The translations under genes and the position numbers were made by a program. The notes under the pieces are model-generated. The model was not told the origin of the DNA. It saw only the letters and a program-made list of their open reading frames with translations, and did no database searches. 64,000 nucleotides of DNA. It comes from Thermus sp. CCB_US3_UF1. Lineage in GTDB: Bacteria > Deinococcota > Deinococci > Deinococcales > Thermaceae. Positions 36,455 through 43,495 of the stretch are shown here, one piece after another; positions within the stretch are counted from its first letter, which is position 1, and every line of letters begins with the position of its first letter. Location of the stretch: contig NC_017278.1 in the NCBI RefSeq assembly GCF_000236585.1, positions 124,001 through 188,000 on the forward strand. The letters are read 5' to 3'.

Positions 36455-38365
36455 CTACAGGGGGAGAAGGCGCCCGGCCACCAGAAGGTAGGCCTCCTGG
36501 GCCGCCTCCGCCGCCAAGCGGTTCACCTCGCCCAGGAGGTCGCGGTAGCGGCGGGCCAGGGGGTTGGCGGGGACGATGCCCATGCCCACCTCGTTGCTCA
36601 CCAGGATCACCCGCTTGCCACTTTCCTGGGCTGCCTTCAGGAAGCGCCCCGCCTCCGCCAGGGGGTCCAGGCCCCGCTCCAGGAGGTTGGACACCCAGAG
36701 GGTCAGGCAGTCCACCACCACCACGGGGTGCTGGGCCCGGGCCAGGGCCCCCACCAGGTCCAGGGGCTCCTCCAGGGTTTCCCAGGTGGGGGGGCGCTCC
36801 GCCCGGTGGCGGGCGATGCGCTCCGCCATCTCCCCGTCCCGGGCCTCGGCGGTGGCGATGAGGGTGGCGAAGGGCCCGGCCAGGCGCTGGGCCTGGCGGC
36901 TCTTGCCGCTCCTTGCCCCACCCAGGAAGAGGACCAGGCCGGGGGCGGGCGGGGGGTCTGGGGCCTGGGGCCTGGGGGCGGGGTGGACCCCTCCCACAAG
37001 CCCCAGGGCCCGGTGGAGGGCGGGGAGGTCCAGGTGGGCCTCCAGGGCGTCCGCGGCCCCCTCCAGGGCCTCCTCCAGCCCCCTGGCCTCCCGGCCGAAG
37101 AGGGCCCGCTGCACCCCGGGGTCCTCCAGGAGGCCGTGGAGCCAGGTGGCCAGGAGGGGGCCTTCCTGGTGGAGGAGGGGGAGGCCCTGGCCGTGGTGGA
37201 TCTCGTACCCCGTGGCCTCGAGGCCGTTGAGCCGCCCCCAGAAGCCCTGGAGCCCCCCAAAGCGCACCCGGGTCCGGCGCACCGTCTTCTCCCGCTCCAT
37301 GCGCACCCGGAAGGGGAGGAGGCCAAGCCCGGGGAAGACCCCTTGCGCCTCCACCCCCTCCTCGTCCACCAGGGCCTCCGAGAGCATCTCCGCCCCGCCG
37401 CACACCGCCAGGACCGGCCTTCCCGCCTCCAGGTGGCGCCGGAGGAGGGGGAGGAAGGCCCTAAGCCAGGGGAGGTCGCGGGCGGGAAGGCGGCTTCCCG
37501 GGAGGATGAGGAGGTCCGCCCCCTCGGCCTCCTCGGGGGTGCGGGCGTGGACCAGGCGGACCAGCTCCCCCAGGGCCCAGAACTCGTCCAGGTTGGCCGC
37601 GTGGGGGTAGCGGAGGAGGGCCACCTTGGGACCCTCCCCCTCCTTGGGCCGGTGGCGGAAGCCGTCCTCCTCGGGAAGCTCCAGGGGCAGGAGGGGCAAG
37701 GTGCCCAGGACGGGCACCCCCGTCCACCCCTCCAGGAGGGCATACGCCGGCTCCAAAAGGCTCAGGTCCCCCCGGAACTTGTTGAAGACGAAGCCCAAAA
37801 GCCGCTCCCGGTGCTCCCCCAGAAGGGCCCAGGTGCCGAAGAAGGCGGCCAGGGAACCCCCCTGGTCCACGTCCGCCACCAGGAGGGCCCGGGCCCCGGC
37901 CCAGACGGCCACCTGGAGGTTGGGCAGGTCCGGCCAGAGGTTCCGCTCCACCGGGCTTCCCGCCCCCTCCAGGACCAGGAGGTCGTACTCCCCAAGAAGC
38001 CCCTCCAGGGCCTCCCGCACCGGGGCCAGGAGGTGGGCCTTCCGCTCCTTCCAGGGCAAGTGGGAAAGCCTGGGGTCCACCCGGCCTAGGACCACCACCT
38101 GGCTTCCCCCTTCCCCGAAGGGCTTCACCAGGATGGGGTTCATCCGCGGGTCCGGCTCAGCCCCGGCGGCCAGGGCCTGGAGCCACTGGGCGCTGGCCAT
38201 CTCCCCCCCGGCCACCACCCGGGCGTGGTTGGACATGTTCTGGGCCTTGAAGGGGGCGGCCTTTAGGCCCAGGCGGCGGAAGTGGCGGAGGAGGGCCGCG
38301 GCGAGGAAGCTTTTGCCCACCCCGCTCCCCGTGCCCCAGACGGCCAGGGCCCTAGCCCTTCCCAA
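36455..38365 (-). CDS. cobQ-cobU: Cobyric acid synthase - adenosylcobinamide kinase fusion (CobQ-CobU)
   Basis: 636 residues from a TTG at 38365 with GGAGGT 5 nt upstream. Residues 1-455 are CobQ: VWGTGSGVGKS at the N-terminus, MSNHARVV, Cys322 of the glutaminase domain (AVCGGAEML) and His410 (WLHGLL). CobQ amidates cobyrinic acid side chains with glutamine and ATP. Residues 475-636 are CobU: P-loop GGARSGKS (482-489), DCLTLWVSN and VSNEVGMGIVP. CobU phosphorylates and guanylylates adenosylcobinamide. Fusion joins steps either side of CbiB. A proline-rich linker (460-475) separates the two. Confidence 0.94.
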   Translation of the reverse strand: MGRARALAVWGTGSGVGKSFLAAALLRHFRRLGLKAAPFKAQNMSNHARVVAGGEMASAQWLQALAAGAEPDPRMNPILVKPFGEGGSQVVVLGRVDPRLSHLPWKERKAHLLAPVREALEGLLGEYDLLVLEGAGSPVERNLWPDLPNLQVAVWAGARALLVADVDQGGSLAAFFGTWALLGEHRERLLGFVFNKFRGDLSLLEPAYALLEGWTGVPVLGTLPLLPLELPEEDGFRHRPKEGEGPKVALLRYPHAANLDEFWALGELVRLVHARTPEEAEGADLLILPGSRLPARDLPWLRAFLPLLRRHLEAGRPVLAVCGGAEMLSEALVDEEGVEAQGVFPGLGLLPFRVRMEREKTVRRTRVRFGGLQGFWGRLNGLEATGYEIHHGQGLPLLHQEGPLLATWLHGLLEDPGVQRALFGREARGLEEALEGAADALEAHLDLPALHRALGLVGGVHPAPRPQAPDPPPAPGLVLFLGGARSGKSRQAQRLAGPFATLIATAEARDGEMAERIARHRAERPPTWETLEEPLDLVGALARAQHPVVVVDCLTLWVSNLLERGLDPLAEAGRFLKAAQESGKRVILVSNEVGMGIVPANPLARRYRDLLGEVNRLAAEAAQEAYLLVAGRLLPL

Positions 38366-38765
38366 GGGCCACCTCCACGGCCTTCAGGATGGCCTGGGCG
38401 TCCATAAGGGCCTTTTGGGCCTCCTCCTGGGTGTAGGCCTCCTTGGGGGTGAGGCCCGGCAGGGCGTCGGGGTAGCGGGTGGGGATGTAGAGCTTGTCCA
38501 GGGCCAGGGCCTGGGGAAGGAGGGGCTGGAGGGCCCCGCCCATCCCCTCGGGCAGGTCCCGGATCAGCCGGGCCAGACTGTGCCCCCAAGGGTCCAGGCC
38601 AAGGGCAATCCAGAGGGCCTTGAGGGCCTTCTCCCCCGCCTGCTGGGCCAGGAAGGCCGCCTGGGCGAATTTCCCCGCCCCGAGGAGGGCCTCCCCCGCC
38701 TCCCAGTCGTCCTGGGCCTGGGCGAGCCATCTCAGGCCCTCTTCACGCCGCTTTTCCGCGCTCAT
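38352..38765 (-). CDS. HEPN-domain toxin (HEPN/MNT module 1)
   Basis: 137 residues of the short HEPN family: WLAQAQDDWEAGEALLGAGK, AFLAQQAGEKALKALW, HSLARLIRDL and a TRYPDALPGLTPKEAYTQEEA tail. HEPN proteins of this type are predicted ribonucleases or AMPylation targets neutralised by an MNT nucleotidyltransferase. The start overlaps the end of the MNT gene by 23 bp, and the stop overlaps the cobQU start by 14 bp. The pair is thus embedded in the cobalamin operon. Confidence 0.88.
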   Translation of the reverse strand: MSAEKRREEGLRWLAQAQDDWEAGEALLGAGKFAQAAFLAQQAGEKALKALWIALGLDPWGHSLARLIRDLPEGMGGALQPLLPQALALDKLYIPTRYPDALPGLTPKEAYTQEEAQKALMDAQAILKAVEVALGKG

Positions 38766-39069
38766 AGAGGGGCTTGGCCTCCCGCAACACCCCCTTGAGG
38801 AAGGGGAGCTCTCTCCTTTCGGCCAGTTCCTCGGGGGTCAGGACCAGGGCCTCCACGGGCAGGGGGGCGTCGGCCAAGAGCTGGAGGACCAGCTCCAGGC
38901 GGGCCAGGGGCGGGAGGGGGGTGCGGGCCACCACCAGGAGGTCCAGGTCCGACCTCCGGTCCGCGGTACCCCGGGCGTGGGAGCCGAAGAGGTAGAGGGC
39001 CTCCAGGTCCAGGGCTTCCCTGAGCCGCTCCGTGGCCTGGGCCAGGTAGGCTTCCAGGTCGGCCTCCAT
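38743..39069 (-). CDS. MNT-type nucleotidyltransferase antitoxin (module 1)
   Basis: 108 residues. The minimal nucleotidyltransferase motif LFGSHARGTADRRSDLDLLV (GSxARG then SDxDL) is complete, followed by a third acidic strand region (LPVEALVLTPEEL). In HEPN/MNT pairs this enzyme modifies or sequesters the HEPN toxin. Here MNT precedes HEPN, the reverse of module 2. The ATG at 39069 lies 9 bp after the stop of module 2's MNT gene. Confidence 0.9.
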   Translation of the reverse strand: MEADLEAYLAQATERLREALDLEALYLFGSHARGTADRRSDLDLLVVARTPLPPLARLELVLQLLADAPLPVEALVLTPEELAERRELPFLKGVLREAKPLYERGKAA

Positions 39070-39078
39070 GCCCCTAGC

Positions 39079-39408
39079 TTAGCCCATCAGGGGCACGGCC
39101 CCCTGGAGCATCCGGGCGAGGACGGGCCCCAGGGCCTGGGCCTCCTCCAGGGTGTAGGCGTGGAGCTCCAGGGGGAGGCCGGGAAAGGCCCGCCGGGCCA
39201 GGCGGTGCAGGTCCTCCCGGCGGGGGCCCCGGTAGAGGAGGAGGAGGTCCACGTCGCTTCCCGCCACGGCCCGCCCCCTGGCCCAGGAGCCAAAGAGGTA
39301 GGCGGCCTCCAGGGGCACCTCCTGGGCCAGGGCCTCGAGGCCCTTCCTAAGGCGTTCCAGGAGGGTTTCCCTGTTCCAGGGAGGATAGAAGACCTGCACA
39401 GAAGGCAT
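39079..39408 (-). CDS. MNT-type nucleotidyltransferase antitoxin (module 2)
   Basis: 109 residues from the ATG at 39408 (MPSVQVFYPPWNRETLLERL). The motif YLFGSWARGRAVAGSDVDLLL is complete. Its start lies 62 nt inside the end of the original HEPN frame (see 39347-39765). Because of a one-base deletion in that HEPN gene, this frame is now continuous with the HEPN N-terminus, producing an apparent HEPN-MNT fusion of 228 residues. Confidence 0.82.
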   Translation of the reverse strand: MPSVQVFYPPWNRETLLERLRKGLEALAQEVPLEAAYLFGSWARGRAVAGSDVDLLLLYRGPRREDLHRLARRAFPGLPLELHAYTLEEAQALGPVLARMLQGAVPLMG

Positions 39409-39765
39409 GGATTTCCTCCGCATGTGCAAGAAGCCGCTCGGCCTCCGCCCTTCGGTAATGCGCGAAGGGCGCTCCCTCGGCAGGGCGTCGGGGTAGCGGC
39501 TAGGGATGTAGGCCTTGTCCAGCTCGCTGGCCCCATCCAGGAGGGCCTCCGGCACGGGAAAGGTCTGGGCAAGTTCCTCTAGAAGCCTGGCCACAGAATG
39601 TCCCCAGGCCACAGCCCCCAGCCGTTGGAAAACCGCCTTCACCGCCTTCTCTGCCCCCTGCTGGGCGGCAAAGGCTGCCCACCCGTAGAACCCTTCCCTG
39701 AGGGAAAGCCGGGCCTGTTCCAGGTCCCGCCCCGCCTGGAGGAGGAAGTCCCGGCTCCGCTCCAC
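39347..39765 (-). pseudogene. HEPN-domain toxin (module 2), frameshifted
   Basis: The gene starts at a GTG 4 nt after cbiB. The sequence LQAGRDLEQARLSLREGF, AAFAAQQGAEKAVKAVF and HSVARLLEEL is HEPN up to SRYPDALP near 39480. There the family sequence continues in another frame as EGAPFAHYRRAEAERLLAHA then EEIHAFCAGLLSSLEQGNPP, ending at TAG 39347-39349. A single missing G near 39478-39481 (plus-strand ctcgg) explains it. It may be a true inactivation or a sequencing error. Confidence 0.78.
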
Positions 39766-39769
39766 CCCT

Positions 39770-40621
39770 TCAGCCTACCACCTCCAGGAGGATTCCCAGG
39801 GCTAGCCCGAGCCCGTAGCCCCAGGCTCCCGCCAGCCATACCCCCCGGCGCAGGTGGGCGGGGGTGGGGGAGGGGGCGGTGGGGTTCAGGGCGTAGACCC
39901 CCGGCTTGCGCAGGCGCACCCCCAGGCGGAGGGCCATGGCCCCCATGGGGAAGCCGGCGTTGGGGGAGGGGGTTTTCCGGGCCTCCTGGAGGAGCCTGGG
40001 CCATAGCCTTGGGGGGCATAGGAGGAAGCCCGCAAGCCGGGCGGGGAGGAGGTTCAAGAGGTCGTCCGCCCGGGCGGCGAAGGCCCCCCTCTCCCCGTGC
40101 TCGGGGTAGCCCCACATGGCGTCGGCGGTGTTGGCGTAGCGGTAGAGGGCAGCCCCCGCCAGGCCCAAGAGGGCGTAGTAGAGGAGGGGGGCGAGGAGGC
40201 TATCGGAGAGGTTTTCCGCCAGGCTCTCCAGGGCCGCTTCCCGCACCTCCTCCTCGCTGAGCCCGCCCGTAGGGCGGCTCACCAGGCGGGCCACCTGCCT
40301 ACGGCCCGCCTCCAGCCCCTTCCCCAGGGCCCTTTCCACCTCGAGGACCTCGAGGAGGAGCATCCTCAGGCTGAAGAGGGGCTTGAGGAGGAGGCCGAGG
40401 AGGAGCCAGCCCAGGCCCAGGGGCCTCAGGAGGAGGTCCAGGAGGAGGGCTGGAAGGGTGAAGAGGAGGGCCCCCAGGCCCCAGTAGAGGGCCCCGGACC
40501 AAAACCCCCGCACCCGGGGCCAGGCCCAGGCCAGGTACCGCCCCATGAGGACCACGGGGTGCCCCCGGGCCGGGGGCTCCCCCAAGAGGGCGTCCAGAAG
40601 GAGGGCCAAAAGGAGGCTCAC
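39770..40621 (-). CDS. cbiB: Adenosylcobinamide-phosphate synthase (CbiB/CobD)
   Basis: 283 residues from a GTG that overlaps the cobC stop (GTGA). It is a multi-spanning membrane protein with the family features LLLDALLGEPP and HPVVLMGR at the N-terminus, LSEEEVREAALESLAENLSD, and ALYRYANTADAMWGY, then SPNAGFPMGAMALRLGVRL near the C-terminus. It attaches aminopropanol phosphate to adenosylcobyric acid, the step between CobQ and CobU. Its stop lies 4 nt before the module 2 HEPN gene. Confidence 0.94.
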   Translation of the reverse strand: MSLLLALLLDALLGEPPARGHPVVLMGRYLAWAWPRVRGFWSGALYWGLGALLFTLPALLLDLLLRPLGLGWLLLGLLLKPLFSLRMLLLEVLEVERALGKGLEAGRRQVARLVSRPTGGLSEEEVREAALESLAENLSDSLLAPLLYYALLGLAGAALYRYANTADAMWGYPEHGERGAFAARADDLLNLLPARLAGFLLCPPRLWPRLLQEARKTPSPNAGFPMGAMALRLGVRLRKPGVYALNPTAPSPTPAHLRRGVWLAGAWGYGLGLALGILLEVVG

Positions 40622-41136
40622 GGGCTAGGGAGGATCCGGTCCAAGACCCTCTTGGGCCACTCCAGGACCACGGCGCTCCCTAAGGGGATGAGGCCATCCT
40701 CCCCCAGGGCCCTGAGGGCGGCCCGGATCACCCCGCCGTGGGTGAAGAGGACCGCGGGGGCCCTAAGGCCCCCCAGGAAGGCCAGGACCCGCTCCTGGAA
40801 CCGGTCCAGGCTCTCCCCCTCGGGGGGGTGGAACCCCTGGAAGCGGAGCATGGCCTCCTTGAGGCCGGGGTCCAGGGCGTCCCAGAGGGCCCCCTCCAGG
40901 GAGCCGAAGTGGATCTCCCGCAGGGAGGGGGTGGGGGTGGGGGAGAAGCCCGCCAGGAGGGCCGTCCTCAGGGCCCGGGAGAGGTCGGAGCTGTAGGCGG
41001 GAAGGGGGGGAAGAAGCCCCTGGAGGGCCCTGGCCTGGGCCTCCCCCAGGGGGGTGAGGGGGAGGTCGGTCCAGCCCAAAAGCCTCCCCTCCCGGTTCCA
41101 CAGGGTCTCCCCGTGGCGCACCAGCCAGAGTTCCAT
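40618..41136 (-). CDS. cobC: Alpha-ribazole phosphatase (CobC), histidine phosphatase family
   Basis: 172 residues. LVRHGETLWNREGRLLG carries the RHG catalytic histidine of the phosphoglycerate mutase/histidine phosphatase superfamily, YSSDLSRAL follows, and FTHGGVIRA contains the second catalytic His. Position in the cobalamin cluster identifies it as the phosphatase that removes the 5'-phosphate of alpha-ribazole or adenosylcobalamin phosphate. It is the first gene of the minus-strand operon and is divergent from cobT. Confidence 0.88.
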   Translation of the reverse strand: MELWLVRHGETLWNREGRLLGWTDLPLTPLGEAQARALQGLLPPLPAYSSDLSRALRTALLAGFSPTPTPSLREIHFGSLEGALWDALDPGLKEAMLRFQGFHPPEGESLDRFQERVLAFLGGLRAPAVLFTHGGVIRAALRALGEDGLIPLGSAVVLEWPKRVLDRILPSP

Positions 41137-41178
41137 AGGGCCAGTCTAAGCCGGGTGGGGGGTGGGTATAGTGGGGGC
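41137..41178. promoter_or_regulatory. Divergent leaderless promoters of cobC and cobT
   Basis: The 42-bp gap serves both operons. For cobT, TATAGT (41167-41172) is 6 nt before its ATG; for cobC, TAGACT on the minus strand (41143-41148) is 6 nt before its ATG. The two promoters overlap. There is no room for a cobalamin riboswitch. Confidence 0.65.
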
Positions 41179-42186
41179 ATGGAGGGGATCAGGGAAGCGG
41201 CCCAAAGGCGCATGGAGCGCCTCACCAAGCCGCCCCGCTCCTTGGGGCGGCTGGAGGAGGTGGCCTTAAGGCTTGCCGCCATCCAGGGCCGGGTGAGGCC
41301 CGAGCTCGGTCCGGGGGGGGTGGTGGTGGCGGCCGCGGACCACGGGGTGGCGGAGGAGGGGGTTTCCGCCTATCCCCAGGAGGTCACCCGGCAGATGGTC
41401 CTGAACTTCCTCCGGGGCGGGGCGGCCATCAACCAGTTCGCCCAGGTGGCGGGGTGCGAGGTCTACGTCCTGGACGTGGGGGTCAAGGGGGAGCTTCCCG
41501 ACCACCCCAGGCTCCTCAAGGCCAAGGTGCGGGAGGGAAGCCGCAACCTGGCCCGGGAGGCGGCCTTGACCCTGGAGGAGGCGGAAAGGGCCCTCGAGGC
41601 CGGGCGGGAGGCGGCCCGGAGGGCCATCGCCGAAGGGGCCACCCTCCTGGCCGCGGGGGACATGGGCATCGGCAACACCACCACCGCCGCCGCCCTCACC
41701 GCAGCCCTCCTGGGCCTCCCCCCGGAGGCGGTGGTGGGCCGGGGGACCGGGGTGGGGGAGGAAGGCCTAAGGCGGAAGCGGGAGGCCGTGGCCCGGGCCC
41801 TAGGGCGGCTGGGGCCGGGGATGGGGCCCCTGGAGGTGGCCGCCCAGGTGGGGGGGCTGGAGCTCCTCGCCATCGCCGGGGTCTACCTGGAGGGGTACGC
41901 CCGGGGGCTTCCCCTGGTCCTGGACGGCTTTCCCGTGACGAGCGGGGCCCTTTTGGCCTGGCGGCTTGCCCCCGGGATCCGGGACCACCTCTTTGCCGGC
42001 CACCTCTCCCGGGAGCCCGGGCACCGGCACGCCCTCGAGGCCCTGGACCTAAAGCCCCTCCTGGACCTGGACCTGGCCCTGGGGGAGGGGACGGGGGCGG
42101 TCCTGGCCATGCCCCTCCTGCGGGCCGCGGCCCGCATCCTGCACATGGCCACCTTTGAGGAGGCCGGGGTTTCCGACCGGCTCTAG
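41179..42186 (+). CDS. cobT: Nicotinate-nucleotide-dimethylbenzimidazole phosphoribosyltransferase (CobT)
   Basis: 335 residues. The family sequence is clear: KPPRSLGRLEEVALRLAAIQ at the N-terminus, VVVAAADHGVAEEGVSAYP, MGIGNTTTAAAL, GRGTGV and FPVTSGALLA. The C-terminus has HLSREPGHRHALEAL and LGEGTGAVLAMPLL with the catalytic Glu. It makes alpha-ribazole phosphate for the lower ligand of cobalamin. The ATG follows the -10 box by 6 nt. It is the first gene of the plus-strand cobT-cobS-cobA operon. Confidence 0.95.
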   Translation: MEGIREAAQRRMERLTKPPRSLGRLEEVALRLAAIQGRVRPELGPGGVVVAAADHGVAEEGVSAYPQEVTRQMVLNFLRGGAAINQFAQVAGCEVYVLDVGVKGELPDHPRLLKAKVREGSRNLAREAALTLEEAERALEAGREAARRAIAEGATLLAAGDMGIGNTTTAAALTAALLGLPPEAVVGRGTGVGEEGLRRKREAVARALGRLGPGMGPLEVAAQVGGLELLAIAGVYLEGYARGLPLVLDGFPVTSGALLAWRLAPGIRDHLFAGHLSREPGHRHALEALDLKPLLDLDLALGEGTGAVLAMPLLRAAARILHMATFEEAGVSDRL

Positions 42187-42190
42187 GCCC

Positions 42191-42889
42191 GTGCTCCTCG
42201 CCTTTCGCCTGGCCCTGGCCCTCCTCACCCTCCTGCCCGTGGCCCCCCACGGGGCCAAGGAGGAGGACTTCCGCCGGAGCACGGCCTTCTTCCCCCTGGT
42301 GGGCTACCTCCTGGGCCTGCCCCTGGCCCTCTTGGCCCCCCTCCCCCTGCCCGAGGGCCTCTGGGGGGCCCTGGCCCTGGGCCTCCTCCTGGGCCTCACG
42401 GGCTTTCTCCACCTGGATGGCCTCCTGGACGCGGCAGACGCCCTCCTCGGGACCAGGACCCGGGAGGAGCGGCTCCGCATCCTCAAGGACCCTCACCTGG
42501 GGGCCTTTGCCTTCGGGGTGGGCGGGGTCTACCTCCTCTTCCTCTGGCAGGCCCTGGCCCTGGTGAGGGACCCCCTTTTCCTCCTCCTCTTCCCCGGCTT
42601 CGCCCGCTTCCTCCCCCTGCCCCTCCTCCACCGCTACCCCCTCCTGGGCCCGGGGATGGCGGGCCTCATCCGCGGGGGGCCCCTCCTCCTTCCTGCCCTC
42701 CTCGCCCTGCCCTTCCCCCTCCTCTACCCCCTGCCCGCCCTCCTGGCCCTCCTCGCCGCCTGGGGGGTGGCCCGCCTGGCCCTCCTACGCCTGGGGGGGC
42801 TCAACGGGGACGTGCTGGGGGCGGGCATCGCCCTTGCGGAGCTTTCCGCCCTCTTAAGCTATGCCCTATGGAGGAGCCTAAGCGGGTGA
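42191..42889 (+). CDS. cobS: Adenosylcobinamide-GDP ribazoletransferase / cobalamin synthase (CobS)
   Basis: 232 residues from the GTG at 42191, 4 nt after cobT; a longer frame would overlap cobT and adds residues the family does not have. The protein is highly hydrophobic and has the CobS signatures [36 protein letters not shown]-like (here GAFAFG) and [17 protein letters not shown]. It joins adenosylcobinamide-GDP and alpha-ribazole in the membrane. It ends 22 bp inside cobA. Confidence 0.93.
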   Translation: MLLAFRLALALLTLLPVAPHGAKEEDFRRSTAFFPLVGYLLGLPLALLAPLPLPEGLWGALALGLLLGLTGFLHLDGLLDAADALLGTRTREERLRILKDPHLGAFAFGVGGVYLLFLWQALALVRDPLFLLLFPGFARFLPLPLLHRYPLLGPGMAGLIRGGPLLLPALLALPFPLLYPLPALLALLAAWGVARLALLRLGGLNGDVLGAGIALAELSALLSYALWRSLSG

Positions 42890-43431
42890 AGCCCTACCGG
42901 AAGCCGGAGGGGGAGAGGCGGGGCCTCCTTTTGGTCTACACGGGGGAGGGGAAGGGGAAGAGCACCGCGGCCTTCGGCCTGGCCCTGCGGGCCCACGGGC
43001 GGGGCCTTAGGGTGCGCATCTTCCAGTTCCTGAAGCACCAGGGGGCGCGGTTTGGGGAACACCGGGCCTTTGCCCTCTTGGGGGTGCCGGTGGAGGGGCT
43101 GGGGGACGGGTTTACCTGGAGGAGCCGGGACCTGGAGGCCACGGCGGGGCTGGCCCGGGAGGGGTGGGCCCGGGCCAAGGGGGTTCTCCTTTCGGGGGAG
43201 GCGGACCTGGTGGTCCTGGACGAGGCTACCTACCCCTTGCGCTACGGCTGGATTCCCCTAGAGGAGTTCCTGGAGGCCCTGAAGGCCCGCCCCCGGCACG
43301 TGCACCTGGTGGTGACGGGGCGTGGGGCGCCGGAGGCCCTGGTGGCCCTGGCGGACACGGTGACGGAGATGCGCAAGGTGAAGCACGCCTTTGACCAGGG
43401 GGTGCCGGCCCAGCGGGGGATGGAGCACTGA
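42868..43431 (+). CDS. cobA: Cob(I)alamin adenosyltransferase (CobA/CobO/BtuR type)
   Basis: 187 residues. P-loop [20 protein letters not shown] (residues 25-44), [22 protein letters not shown] and a [18 protein letters not shown] segment define the CobA/CobO family. It transfers the adenosyl group of ATP to reduced corrinoid, producing the form used by CobQ, CbiB, CobU and CobS. The start overlaps the end of cobS by 22 bp. It is the last gene of the operon. Confidence 0.94.
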   Translation: MEEPKRVKPYRKPEGERRGLLLVYTGEGKGKSTAAFGLALRAHGRGLRVRIFQFLKHQGARFGEHRAFALLGVPVEGLGDGFTWRSRDLEATAGLAREGWARAKGVLLSGEADLVVLDEATYPLRYGWIPLEEFLEALKARPRHVHLVVTGRGAPEALVALADTVTEMRKVKHAFDQGVPAQRGMEH

Positions 43432-43438
43432 AGAGCTA

Positions 43439-43472
43439 AGGGGGTTTTGGCCCGATTAGGACCCAACCCCCT
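43439..43472. terminator. Bidirectional terminator-like hairpin
   Basis: AGGGGGTT (43439-43446) pairs with AACCCCCT (43465-43472) around an 18-base loop, between the convergent ends of cobA and the ComZ-like gene. It is well placed for both operons, although T-runs are short. Confidence 0.45.
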
Positions 43473-43495
43473 ATACCCCATTACCTAGGAACCAT

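Noticed and set aside
39079-39765. Genuine single HEPN-MNT fusion protein
   Set aside because: The HEPN C-terminus is clearly present in another frame and overlaps the MNT start, so a one-base deletion explains the fusion better.
41137-41178. Cobalamin riboswitch controlling the cob operons
   Set aside because: The divergent gap is only 42 bp and filled by two leaderless promoters; no B12-box-like sequence was seen.
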